In this document: positions 28,733-37,118 of the stretch, piece by piece | How the letters are laid out: the number at the start of each line of letters is the position of its first letter | Numbering within the stretch: position 1 is the first letter of the stretch | Notes under the pieces: model-generated | Database searches by the model: none | What the model saw: only the letters and a program-made list of their open reading frames with translations | What the model was told of the DNA's origin: nothing | Origin: CAG-492 sp045643465 | GTDB taxonomy: Bacteria; Bacillota; Clostridia; TANB77; CAG-508 | NCBI GenBank assembly: GCA_045643465.1 | Contig: JAZUKV010000017.1 | Location: 1-64,000 of the forward strand | Reading direction: 5' to 3' | DNA length: 64,000 nucleotides | Position numbers and translations under genes: made by a program

Positions 28733-31700
28733 TAATCATTGACCTTCTTTCATACATTCCTGTAACAGATTTGTCTATAAATATCATATTAATTACTCTA
28801 TCATTTTCAAAATTTTGTTTTGACATTCTTCCTGATCTATCACCCATATCTAATTTTTTCAAATTTCCATTACTATTACTCATAACTTCAATTATTCCAT
28901 TAATTGTAACCTTTTTATCTTTTTTATCTAATTTTAAAAATACTTCTTTTTTATCTTGTAATTTTAAATATATACTCTCGAAACATTTATATTCATTTTT
29001 CATTTTTTCTAATAACTTATTCCAAACATATTCATATACATCTGTATATCGCTTAATATATTCTTCTTTATCATCATTTTCATTGTTTATTGCATAAATT
29101 AATTCATTAATTTCTATTGGTAAAATTAATTGTTTACTGCTTTTAATTTCCGAATCGCTTTTTAACATCATTACATTTGCATTTTTATCTATATATTCTT
29201 GATTTTTCAAAATTTTATTTTTAATAACTTCTAAAAATGTTTCAGACTTTTCTTCGGAATATTTTATTAAATAATCTTCCAGTGTTTCTTTTTTATTTTT
29301 TATATCAGTAGCTACTTTTATTGGAATACCAATCAATCTAAATTTTTCATTATTCTTTTTATCTAAAAATTTATATACTATGCAATATGCCTTTTGCTCT
29401 CCAGTATATCCACCATAAACTGCAGAATTTAAACCATTTTTTAACTGTATAACTGGTTTCTCTTTAGGACTATACAATGTTTGATTATAAAATGCTCCTG
29501 TTTGCTCTTCTAACATCCTACTTATATAAAAATCTTTATATTCCATGATTTTTTTTACTTTTTCAATATTTATCTTTTTATTAATAACCCCTATAATAAT
29601 TCCATTTTTATTAGTACAAAAATCTTTATTTTGAGTATGCTCTCTTATATATTTTCCATACTGAAATTCATTTAATCCTTTCCATTCATTATTTAATATA
29701 TTCCCTGTAAGTGCCATAATATAAGCATCTTGTGCATGATGGCAGTCATTAACATTCCTATTTTTGTAAATTTTATACTGATTTCTAAAATTATGTGTTA
29801 TATTTGATCTTAATGCAAATATTTTTGTATCACTATATTCGTTATTTAAAAGATTAGTAACATATTTTGTAATTTGTCTTGTTTCTACTAATTGCCTTTG
29901 TACAAACTTTGCTCTCTCATCATCTGTTTCAAACATTTTGCTTCTGGTTAATTTATTAAATTTATTTTGTGTTATTAAACCATTTCTTAATAAATATTCC
30001 CACCATGTCCTCATATTTTTTCTTATATCAGCACTTATCAATAAATCATCCGCTTTTTGTTGATTCTCTTGAGCTAATACTAATGCTTTGTTATCTATAC
30101 TATCATCTTTCACATAAGATCTTGGAATAATATGGTCCACTTGATAGTTTGATAATTCATCTATTTCAATAGGTTTACCTGAATACAAACTTTTTCCAAG
30201 CTGAATAAAATATAGATATAACTTTTCTGTAAATTCTTTATCACTTTGATGTGCTTTTAATTGATTATATAGTTTTTTATTATCATTTTTAAAATTATCA
30301 ATTTGCTCATACACATTTAATAACTTTGTAAAGCGCTTTTTAGTAATTTCACCTTTTGTTCCATCTTCTCTTGCAAATTCTATAAAAATATTTTGTGGTT
30401 CACATTTCATTATATGTACTATTTCTTTTACTACTAAAACTGCTTGCCATATAGCTCTTTTATTAGCTGGAGATGTAGGTATTGCCTCTATATCTTTATA
30501 ATGTATTCCCTTTGAATATTTAGGCATAAGTTCATCTATTTGATTTTTGAAACCAAATTCTTCTTCATTAATTATTTGCATAAAATTTAATGAAGTATAC
30601 TCTAATTTTTCTATTATCGTTTCTTTATTATCTTTAGACTTTAAACCATCTATCAATTTTTTTGATAATCTTGACCATCCTGAGTAATTTAATTTAACTA
30701 ATTTTTTTATTTGATCTGTTGTTAAATAATTAAAACTCTTCTTTATTTTATCTCTTAATATAGTTTTATCTTCGAATATTGTTATCCAATATATAATTTT
30801 TTCACAATCTTCAATATTGTTCTCGTCAATTGTTCCAAATATCTTTTTCATATCTATAAATGAACTCATATTAGAATTTAACTTTTTATTATCTATATCT
30901 GAAAAACCTGTAATATCGTCTACATTAAATCCTTCTCTTTCATATAATTTTTTAATATCATTATAATTTACACTTTTCTTATTTAAAAATAATTCATTAT
31001 ATATCTTTTTCTTCATATCTTTTGATATATGTCTGTTATTTACTTTTAAATTATTTAGTTCATTTAGTACACAAAATTTTGAATATTGTATAGACTGTTT
31101 TGGCATAACATCTTCATTTAATAAATATGTACATTTATTAGTCATTCTTTTAATGAACATCTCTGCAGTTTCATCTTTGTTAACAACTTCATCAAATGTC
31201 CATGGTAATATCTTTTCATTATTTTTTCTTACTATCCATGCATGAGAGCTTATTCCATCTTTTGCTAATGGACCTACGTAATATGGTATTCTAAATGCTA
31301 ATAAAGAAATTATTTTGTCCTTATTCTCTTTAATTGTATTATAATATTTTTCTTGATTATTTAATATTTCTTCTAATTCATATTTATGTAATTGATATGG
31401 TATAGCACCATTATCAGTAACGTTTAATTTCTTTAAAAATTCATTTTGTTCTATTTTATTTAAAATCTCTTGCTTTTCTTTTGAGTCTTCTATTTTTTGG
31501 AAATCACTTTTAATGTATGTATATAGCTCTTCTATTGTACATTTTGAATTACTTTCTCCTTTATTTTTTCCATTATATGCAACATAATTTTTTAGCTCTT
31601 TTTTATGCTCTTTAAACATTTCTTTATATTTTTGGTTAGAAAAATATCTTTTATATATATTTTTTAACTGTTCTAAATCGTTTCCGTATTCATCATATTT

Positions 31701-32639
31701 TTTTATAAATGCTCTTGAAATATATTTTTCATTATCTAACATATCTTGCAAAACAAACCAACTATATATACCTTTTAAAGATTCATAAATATTTGCACTT
31801 TCGCTTAGCTCTGATAATAATGATTCTTCTTCTGCTATTTCTGAATTAAAACTTATTTTTAATTCACTATTATTTTTAAAAATAGTTCCTATTTCAAATT
31901 TATATCCAATCATTGCATTAACAATATTAGTAATTACTTTTTTATCATCTTTATCAAAATCAAATATATTAATTATTTGATCTTTTTTATCTAGTTTTTT
32001 TATTTTTTTATCTGATAATACATCTATTATTTTATTTATATTTTCTTTTGGATATATTTCAAATTCCTCACTTAAATATGTAGCGATTTCACTAATATAT
32101 TCACCTATAATCTGTGTATTATTTGAAAATTCTCCTTCTTGTAAAAAATTTCCCCTATATTTTATTATATGATGAATAGCCAAATAAACCAATCTTATAT
32201 CTACTTTTTCTTTCGTAGTTACCAAGTAATTTCTCAAATGATATATGGTAGGAAATTTTTGATAATATACTTCATCATTATATTTGTCATCTGAAAATAA
32301 ATTATAAATTTTTTCTTCATTTGCATAATTTATTTTCTTATCTTCTTGTGTTAAATAACTATTTTTTAGCATTGGAAAAAAATTTGGATATTCTTTTTCC
32401 ATGTCATCTTGTAATAAACTTTGTAAAATATTTATACGTTCTTTTCTTCTATCTAATCTTCTTCTTGCCCCTCTAAAATTTCTTCTTATAGCTGCAGTTT
32501 GTGCTTCTTCAAATAGTCTAGCTCCCCACATATTTTTTCCGTTATTTTTTATTATATTATTTTCATCATCTGTAACACACCATCCAACAGAACTTGTACC
32601 TAAATCTAATCCTATATTATAATTTTTTTTATTTTTCAA
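28704..32639 (-). CDS. cas9: CRISPR-associated endonuclease Cas9, subtype II-A
   Basis: This 1311-residue protein contains all catalytic parts: RuvC-I with D12 (GLDLGTSSVGW), an arginine-rich bridge helix (RRNFRGARRRLDRRKER), RuvC-II with E754 (IFIEFARED), HNH with H836 in YQVDHIIPRSY, and RuvC-III with D971 in HHAQDAY. The spacing is close to that of SpCas9. The start is TTG at 32639, behind AGGAGG with a 9-base gap; no ATG follows before the RuvC-I motif. With crRNA and tracrRNA it cleaves matching DNA. The PAM cannot be read from sequence. Confidence 0.97.
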   Translation of the reverse strand: MKNKKNYNIGLDLGTSSVGWCVTDDENNIIKNNGKNMWGARLFEEAQTAAIRRNFRGARRRLDRRKERINILQSLLQDDMEKEYPNFFPMLKNSYLTQEDKKINYANEEKIYNLFSDDKYNDEVYYQKFPTIYHLRNYLVTTKEKVDIRLVYLAIHHIIKYRGNFLQEGEFSNNTQIIGEYISEIATYLSEEFEIYPKENINKIIDVLSDKKIKKLDKKDQIINIFDFDKDDKKVITNIVNAMIGYKFEIGTIFKNNSELKISFNSEIAEEESLLSELSESANIYESLKGIYSWFVLQDMLDNEKYISRAFIKKYDEYGNDLEQLKNIYKRYFSNQKYKEMFKEHKKELKNYVAYNGKNKGESNSKCTIEELYTYIKSDFQKIEDSKEKQEILNKIEQNEFLKKLNVTDNGAIPYQLHKYELEEILNNQEKYYNTIKENKDKIISLLAFRIPYYVGPLAKDGISSHAWIVRKNNEKILPWTFDEVVNKDETAEMFIKRMTNKCTYLLNEDVMPKQSIQYSKFCVLNELNNLKVNNRHISKDMKKKIYNELFLNKKSVNYNDIKKLYEREGFNVDDITGFSDIDNKKLNSNMSSFIDMKKIFGTIDENNIEDCEKIIYWITIFEDKTILRDKIKKSFNYLTTDQIKKLVKLNYSGWSRLSKKLIDGLKSKDNKETIIEKLEYTSLNFMQIINEEEFGFKNQIDELMPKYSKGIHYKDIEAIPTSPANKRAIWQAVLVVKEIVHIMKCEPQNIFIEFAREDGTKGEITKKRFTKLLNVYEQIDNFKNDNKKLYNQLKAHQSDKEFTEKLYLYFIQLGKSLYSGKPIEIDELSNYQVDHIIPRSYVKDDSIDNKALVLAQENQQKADDLLISADIRKNMRTWWEYLLRNGLITQNKFNKLTRSKMFETDDERAKFVQRQLVETRQITKYVTNLLNNEYSDTKIFALRSNITHNFRNQYKIYKNRNVNDCHHAQDAYIMALTGNILNNEWKGLNEFQYGKYIREHTQNKDFCTNKNGIIIGVINKKINIEKVKKIMEYKDFYISRMLEEQTGAFYNQTLYSPKEKPVIQLKNGLNSAVYGGYTGEQKAYCIVYKFLDKKNNEKFRLIGIPIKVATDIKNKKETLEDYLIKYSEEKSETFLEVIKNKILKNQEYIDKNANVMMLKSDSEIKSSKQLILPIEINELIYAINNENDDKEEYIKRYTDVYEYVWNKLLEKMKNEYKCFESIYLKLQDKKEVFLKLDKKDKKVTINGIIEVMSNSNGNLKKLDMGDRSGRMSKQNFENDRVINMIFIDKSVTGMYERRSMINGVENSCNN

Positions 32640-32668
32640 TTGACAAATCCTCCTCTTTTTGTTATTAT
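32640..32668 (+). promoter_or_regulatory. tracrRNA promoter
   Basis: TTGACA (32640-32645), a 17-base spacer and TATTAT (32663-32668) form a near-consensus promoter on the plus strand. The -35 box begins one base beyond the cas9 start codon and covers the space between the cas9 ribosome site and its TTG. Confidence 0.8.
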
Positions 32669-32674
32669 GATTAT

Positions 32675-32786
32675 GCTATTAATTACTATCTAAAATAGCA
32701 TATTGAGTTAAAATAAGGTTTAACCTACAATGCCAAATTATTTGGTCTCACTTAGGTGAGTTAGAGCTTCATAGCTCTTTTTTTTT
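32675..32786 (+). ncRNA. tracrRNA
   Basis: The anti-repeat at 32682-32704 matches the array repeat in 22 of 23 positions. It runs into GAGTTAAAATAAGG, the lower-stem and bulge region almost identical to that of Streptococcus pyogenes tracrRNA. Three hairpins follow: CCAAATTATTTGG, CTCACTTAGGTGAG, and the terminator AGAGCTTCATAGCTCT with a T run ending near 32786. The 5' end is inferred from the promoter. It is divergent from cas9. Confidence 0.93.
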
Positions 32787-32821
32787 GTATTTATTTTTTA
32801 CTTATTCGTAAACATTACTGT

Positions 32822-32854
32822 ATTGATTATATTTTTAAATATAATCAATGTCAA
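32822..32854 (-). promoter_or_regulatory. cas operon promoter inside a 13-bp inverted repeat
   Basis: On the minus strand TTGACA (32854-32849), 17 bases, and TATAAT (32831-32826) form a consensus promoter. A perfect inverted repeat with 13-base arms and a 2-base centre covers 32822-32849, including the -10 box and most of the spacer. The transcript would start near 32819, giving cas9 a 5' UTR of about 180 bases that is antisense to the whole tracrRNA. Confidence 0.8.
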
Positions 32855-32887
32855 TAATATACTTTACATATACGTAAAATATCAAAA

Positions 32888-32932
32888 AATGTCGAAACAA
32901 GCAACAAAATTCGTATTGCTTTTTTCGACATT
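32888..32932 (-). terminator. Terminator of the acyl-transfer operon
   Basis: A 17-base stem (32888-32904 with 32916-32932, with mismatches) contains AATGTCGAAA and its partner TTTCGACATT. It lies 9 bases past the stop of the phosphopantetheinyl transferase gene. Confidence 0.8.
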
Positions 32933-32940
32933 TTTCGACT

Positions 32941-33507
32941 TTAATAACAAACACTAACAACATATTTTTCTTTATTTAAATCTTCAATCTCATAAAAATC
33001 AACAGCATCATTCAAAACTTTAAAATCATTTAAACTTTGAATTCCCAAACCTTTAAACTTAAGAATTGCCTCTTTTTTAGTCCAAGCTTTAGCCAAAAAA
33101 CCAAGTTTATCCTCAGCAAAATTAAACTCAAAAAGTTCATCATCACGCAGCCAATTCAAAAAATATTTTGACTTAATTTGAATTTCAAAATTGCTTTTCG
33201 CTTCAATATCAATTCCAACATTACTATCACCAACAGCAATAGCAATCATATTCTTAGAATGCGAAATATTAAAATAAATTCCAGCAATGCAAGGTTTTCC
33301 ATACTCATTACAAGTTATTACCTTTGATTCTAAATCAATTTCAAAATCACACTTTAAAATATCCTTCAAAAACATCCAGGCATAACCGCTCAAATTTCTT
33401 GACTTTTCTTCTTTATAAATGCGCACAAAGTCCCTAGCATTATCTGGGACCTTGTCAAAATCTATATCATTTTTATTTGTTATATCAAAATAATAAATTT
33501 TAATCAT
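32941..33507 (-). CDS. 4'-phosphopantetheinyl transferase, Sfp type
   Basis: This 188-residue protein has the Sfp-class motifs FNISHS (79-84), VGIDIE with the Mg-binding acidic pair (97-102) and WTKKEAILK (142-150). It would transfer phosphopantetheine from CoA to the serine of carrier proteins. The natural targets here are the free ACP three genes upstream and the ACP domain fused to the ligase at the head of the operon. Its start overlaps the LRAT gene stop in ATGA fashion. The length is shorter than Sfp but all motifs are present. Confidence 0.9.
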   Translation of the reverse strand: MIKIYYFDITNKNDIDFDKVPDNARDFVRIYKEEKSRNLSGYAWMFLKDILKCDFEIDLESKVITCNEYGKPCIAGIYFNISHSKNMIAIAVGDSNVGIDIEAKSNFEIQIKSKYFLNWLRDDELFEFNFAEDKLGFLAKAWTKKEAILKFKGLGIQSLNDFKVLNDAVDFYEIEDLNKEKYVVSVCY

Positions 33508-33923
33508 TTCTTTTTATCAAACAATTTTAGTACATTTTTATTAATATCATCCATTTGTTTAGATGACTTTACACCAAAAACACAGAAGTTTGCAAAATGC
33601 TCACAATTATTATGAATAATATTATAACCACCTTCACCAACTTTAGAAATAGCAATTTGTACAATCTCATCATCTGGTCTTTTCAATTTAAGCTCTTTTT
33701 TAGTATATCTTCTAACTTCGATAAAACCATCTCTAGCAAAATCTTGAATTTTAGACCTTAAAACTTTAACATCTTTAGCTTCAATAATTGCAGCCTCGTT
33801 TGGCAATCCAAATTGTACAACCTCATCATTTCCTATATAAATTCCGTGGTGATAAAAATTATTCATCAAAACTCTTATATGAGCACCCGGATATAGTTCA
33901 CCTAATTCCCAACACTCCTTCAT
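33504..33923 (-). CDS. LRAT-domain (NlpC/P60-superfamily) acyltransferase-like protein
   Basis: This 139-residue protein is a nearly bare LRAT domain. An early histidine block HHGIYIG (H25/H26) and a C-terminal NNCEHF with C107 give the Cys-His catalytic pair of the lecithin:retinol acyltransferase family. No membrane segment or signal peptide is seen. Eukaryotic relatives move an acyl chain from phospholipid to an amine or alcohol through an acyl-cysteine. In this operon it follows an ACP (2 bases away) and overlaps the PPTase, so it may accept acyl chains from the ACP or from lipid and pass them to an unknown acceptor. That step is an inference. Confidence 0.85.
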   Translation of the reverse strand: MKECWELGELYPGAHIRVLMNNFYHHGIYIGNDEVVQFGLPNEAAIIEAKDVKVLRSKIQDFARDGFIEVRRYTKKELKLKRPDDEIVQIAISKVGEGGYNIIHNNCEHFANFCVFGVKSSKQMDDINKNVLKLFDKKK

Positions 33924-33925
33924 AA

Positions 33926-34174
33926 TTATTTGACCCTTTCTTTTATAAATTCAACTACATTAGAAACAGTTTTAAATGTTGTCAAAGTTGCATTTCCCAT
34001 ATCAATATCAAAAGTTTTTTCAATTGCAATAGCAATATAAATTAAACCAACTGAATCCAATCCTAAATCCTTAGATATATCTGTATCTAATGTAATAATA
34101 TTTTCATCAATATTTTTAGTATTAACCAATTTAAAAATCGCTCTAAGTTTTTGTATTATTTCATCTTCAGACAT
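33926..34174 (-). CDS. Acyl carrier protein
   Basis: This 82-residue acidic helical protein carries LGLDSVGL, where S41 is the phosphopantetheine attachment site (DSV instead of the usual DSL). It lies 2 bases from the acyl ligase gene upstream and 3 from the LRAT gene downstream. It is a dedicated carrier of this operon, not a fatty-acid-synthase ACP, since no fab genes are nearby. Confidence 0.9.
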   Translation of the reverse strand: MSEDEIIQKLRAIFKLVNTKNIDENIITLDTDISKDLGLDSVGLIYIAIAIEKTFDIDMGNATLTTFKTVSNVVEFIKERVK

Positions 34175-34175
34175 T

Positions 34176-35726
34176 TTATAAATTCTCCTTTGGTCTTATT
34201 ATCTTCATGCTAGGGCTTCTTTGGAAATCAGTATCACGAATAATAATCTTTGAAAATCTTTCATAACTTTGAAGCTCTTCATTTACTTTGTTTAGCTCTG
34301 TATTAACAAAAGCTTCAAGCTCTTCTCTTTGTAAATTTAGCTTAGCAATTTCGCTTTGTCTTAATACAACTTCCAAAGCAAGTATAACATTTCCAAAATC
34401 ATTCGTAGTCTTATAAACAAGTGAATCTTGAATATATGGAATTTCATTTACTTTTGATTCAATATAAGCAGGAGATACATTTTCACCATTAGCCAAAACA
34501 ATTATATCTTTAATTCTTCCTATAATATATAAATTATTATTTTCATCAAACTCAGCAAGATCACCAGTTTTAAACCAACCATCTTCAAAAGCATTTTTAT
34601 TCTCTTCATCTTCACCATAATAGCATTTCATCAAATTACGACCTTTTAGCCATAACTCACCAGAAACCAACTTTGCTTCCAAATCTGGGAACAACATACC
34701 AACAGAAGCTGGATATTTATCAGGATTTGGATTACCACTAACCATATTAGCAAGCTCTGTTAATCCATATCCAGGGCAAAAAGTAATTCCCTTTTTAGTA
34801 AACTCTTGAACTAAATAAGGAGGAACACTCGCACCACCACAAATTATAGTTTTTAAATCTCCACCTAGCATCTGCATTCCAAATTGGTTAGCCAATTTCA
34901 AAAATAATTCTGCCAAAGCAGGAACAACAACTAGAACAGTTGGTTTAATCATAGCCATATCCTTAAACATCTGTTGTTTATCTTGATTAAAATATATAAC
35001 GCTTCCAGTATATAAACTTGTAAGTAAATTTCTAACAAAACCAAAAACATGTGTCAAAGGCATTATAGAATAATATGTTTGATTAAATATATCTTTTAAA
35101 CCATAACATCCATTAATTGTACCACACATCAAATTAGTATGAGAAAGCAAAGCTCCCTTACTTTTACCAGTTGTACCACCTGTCATTATTATACAAGCAG
35201 AATCATCTTCATTTATATCATCACAAATAAAATTTTCACTAATTAACGAACTATCAATAGAAAAAATATCACTAATTTTATAGTAAAATATTTTATTTAG
35301 CTCTTTAGCAAGAGCAGTATTTGCTTCTAAAGGCCCTCCATATAATAATCCTGATAAATTATATTTTTTAGTGCAACCAAACAATGTTTTATCATCTAAT
35401 TGGAATGGTATTAAAGTTGCCACACAACCATAAGCCATTATTCCAATTGCTGCACATGCAAACTCATAATTATTATGGCAATATACCCCTACATTTGTAT
35501 TTTTTTCAATTCCATTTTTATTTAGCACATAGCAGACTTTTTGTATATCTTCATAAAATTCTGTATAAGTTGCAACAGTTCCATCCACTTTAGCTATTGC
35601 ATTTAAACTACCATATTTTTTAATATGATTTAAAAATTCTGGTATTGTTTTCAAATCAACAATTTTATCAAAAACTTCATCTGATGCATATTTTTTAAAA
35701 TCTGCTCTTGTAAATGATTTAATCAT
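34176..35726 (-). CDS. Acyl-AMP ligase (fatty acyl-ACP/CoA ligase family)
   Basis: This 516-residue ANL-superfamily enzyme contains the intact phosphate-binding loop TGGTTGKSKG (182-191), GYGLTELANM, GWFKTGDLAEFD and GRIKDIIVLANGENVSP, and a C-terminal Lys in the SPSMKIIRP segment. These are all the core motifs for adenylating a carboxylate and passing it to a thiol. The adjacent ACP is the likely acceptor. Chain length is unknown. The start codon lies behind AGGAGG. Confidence 0.9.
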   Translation of the reverse strand: MIKSFTRADFKKYASDEVFDKIVDLKTIPEFLNHIKKYGSLNAIAKVDGTVATYTEFYEDIQKVCYVLNKNGIEKNTNVGVYCHNNYEFACAAIGIMAYGCVATLIPFQLDDKTLFGCTKKYNLSGLLYGGPLEANTALAKELNKIFYYKISDIFSIDSSLISENFICDDINEDDSACIIMTGGTTGKSKGALLSHTNLMCGTINGCYGLKDIFNQTYYSIMPLTHVFGFVRNLLTSLYTGSVIYFNQDKQQMFKDMAMIKPTVLVVVPALAELFLKLANQFGMQMLGGDLKTIICGGASVPPYLVQEFTKKGITFCPGYGLTELANMVSGNPNPDKYPASVGMLFPDLEAKLVSGELWLKGRNLMKCYYGEDEENKNAFEDGWFKTGDLAEFDENNNLYIIGRIKDIIVLANGENVSPAYIESKVNEIPYIQDSLVYKTTNDFGNVILALEVVLRQSEIAKLNLQREELEAFVNTELNKVNEELQSYERFSKIIIRDTDFQRSPSMKIIRPKENL

Positions 35727-35749
35727 ATATATTTCCTCCTAAACAAAAT

Positions 35750-36457
35750 TTATACTTTAATTTCTTCCTTAGTTTTAATACTTTTACCTTTAGCTATTTG
35801 CTCTAGTTCAATTTCTTTATTTCTTAATAATTCAGATATCTCTTCTACTGTTTTCATAGATGGTATAGGCTCATTGCAATAAGCTTTCAAATCAATTCTT
35901 TCTCCAATATACGCTTTTTGTCTTTTAAATCTATTTGCTCTTTTTTCAATATAAATTGGAATAATCGGAACCTCCGCGTTTAAAGCAATCAAAACTGATC
36001 CAGATTTAAATTGCTTAAATTGCTTTTCTCCTCTTTCAACATGGCCCTCTGGGAATATGGCAACAATATGTCCTCTATCATATTGTTTATTAATAGTTTT
36101 AAATGTTCCCATAGATATATTTTGCGTATCAATTGGTATTGTACCACAAGCTTTCAAAAAAGATCCGAAAATTTTTTTCTTAAACAACTCATCCGTTGCT
36201 ACAAAACTTAATCTTCTTTCCCAAAATGCATTTGATATAATAACCGGGTCTTCATAAGACATGTGGTTACTTATAATAAGAAAAGATCCTTTATACATCC
36301 CTTTCGTTCTTTTAACTATTTTCCCATCTTTAACATATATTCTTTTTATTCTTAAATCTAATAAAACAAATATGCTCATAGTAATTTTAATAAAATCATA
36401 AAGAAATCTTCTATAATCAAAAATTTTTACGAACTTATTTATCTTCTTCTTTTTCAT
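35750..36457 (-). CDS. PlsC-like 1-acyl-glycerophosphate acyltransferase (second copy)
   Basis: The protein has 235 residues from the ATG at 36457 (GGAGAG upstream); an open frame reaching 36496 overlaps the previous gene more deeply and is not favoured. Motif I is SNHMSYEDP (H-x4-D), motif II/III FPEGHVERGE, and VPIIPIYIE matches motif IV. It transfers an acyl group to a lysophospholipid or related acceptor at the membrane face. It overlaps the first PlsC-like gene by 23 bases, and the two proteins are clearly distinct in sequence. Confidence 0.88.
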   Translation of the reverse strand: MKKKKINKFVKIFDYRRFLYDFIKITMSIFVLLDLRIKRIYVKDGKIVKRTKGMYKGSFLIISNHMSYEDPVIISNAFWERRLSFVATDELFKKKIFGSFLKACGTIPIDTQNISMGTFKTINKQYDRGHIVAIFPEGHVERGEKQFKQFKSGSVLIALNAEVPIIPIYIEKRANRFKRQKAYIGERIDLKAYCNEPIPSMKTVEEISELLRNKEIELEQIAKGKSIKTKEEIKV

Positions 36458-37100
36458 TAATTTGCTCTCCAAGACACTCAATATAATTTTTAACATAGTT
36501 ACACAAAAAATCTATATTTTCTTTTTTAGATTTCTTGTCATCTAACATCTCATTTAAATAAATTTTTTCTCCAATAATAACTTTAGCTCTACTTTTCTTT
36601 TTCTTTTTTTCTTTACCATAAATTCCATTTGTATAAACTGGAATAATTGGTACACCAGATTCTAAAGCAATATATACAAAGCTCGGTTTAAATTGCATCA
36701 ATCCTTCTTTGGGATCATTCTCACCTCTAGTTATTTTAGCCTCTGGAAATATTAAGCCAACATCCCCTTCAGCAACACATTTAGTCATTTCACTCATAAA
36801 AGCGAAATCATAAGATGATCTATCCACAATTATTCCACCAATCCACTTTAAAAATTTTGTAAATAACTTGCTTTTATCAGCTGTAGATTTAGCCACCAAT
36901 GTTCTGATTTTATTTTTAGAAAAAATATACATCATTAGTGGAAAATCATACACGGAGGTATGATTTGAAACTATCAAAGCACCTCCGTCTATAACTCTTC
37001 CTTGTTTTTCTTTATTTGTAAAATATATTTTTTTCTTAAAATATAGCCATTGTACTGGCCAGCCAGTTATTTTAACGAACCATAAAACAAAACGATTCAT
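36435..37100 (-). CDS. PlsC-like 1-acyl-glycerophosphate acyltransferase (first copy)
   Basis: This 221-residue protein has motif I SNHTSVYDFP (H-x4-D), FPEAKITRGE in place of the usual FPEG, and VPIIPVYTNGIY. A short hydrophobic N-terminus could insert in the membrane. FPEA instead of FPEG in motif III is unusual and may alter acceptor specificity. It sits between the MFS_2-type transporter and the second PlsC copy, with an 18-base gap to the former. Confidence 0.85.
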   Translation of the reverse strand: MNRFVLWFVKITGWPVQWLYFKKKIYFTNKEKQGRVIDGGALIVSNHTSVYDFPLMMYIFSKNKIRTLVAKSTADKSKLFTKFLKWIGGIIVDRSSYDFAFMSEMTKCVAEGDVGLIFPEAKITRGENDPKEGLMQFKPSFVYIALESGVPIIPVYTNGIYGKEKKKKKSRAKVIIGEKIYLNEMLDDKKSKKENIDFLCNYVKNYIECLGEQINEKEEDK

Positions 37101-37118
37101 AAAACACTCCCATTTTAA

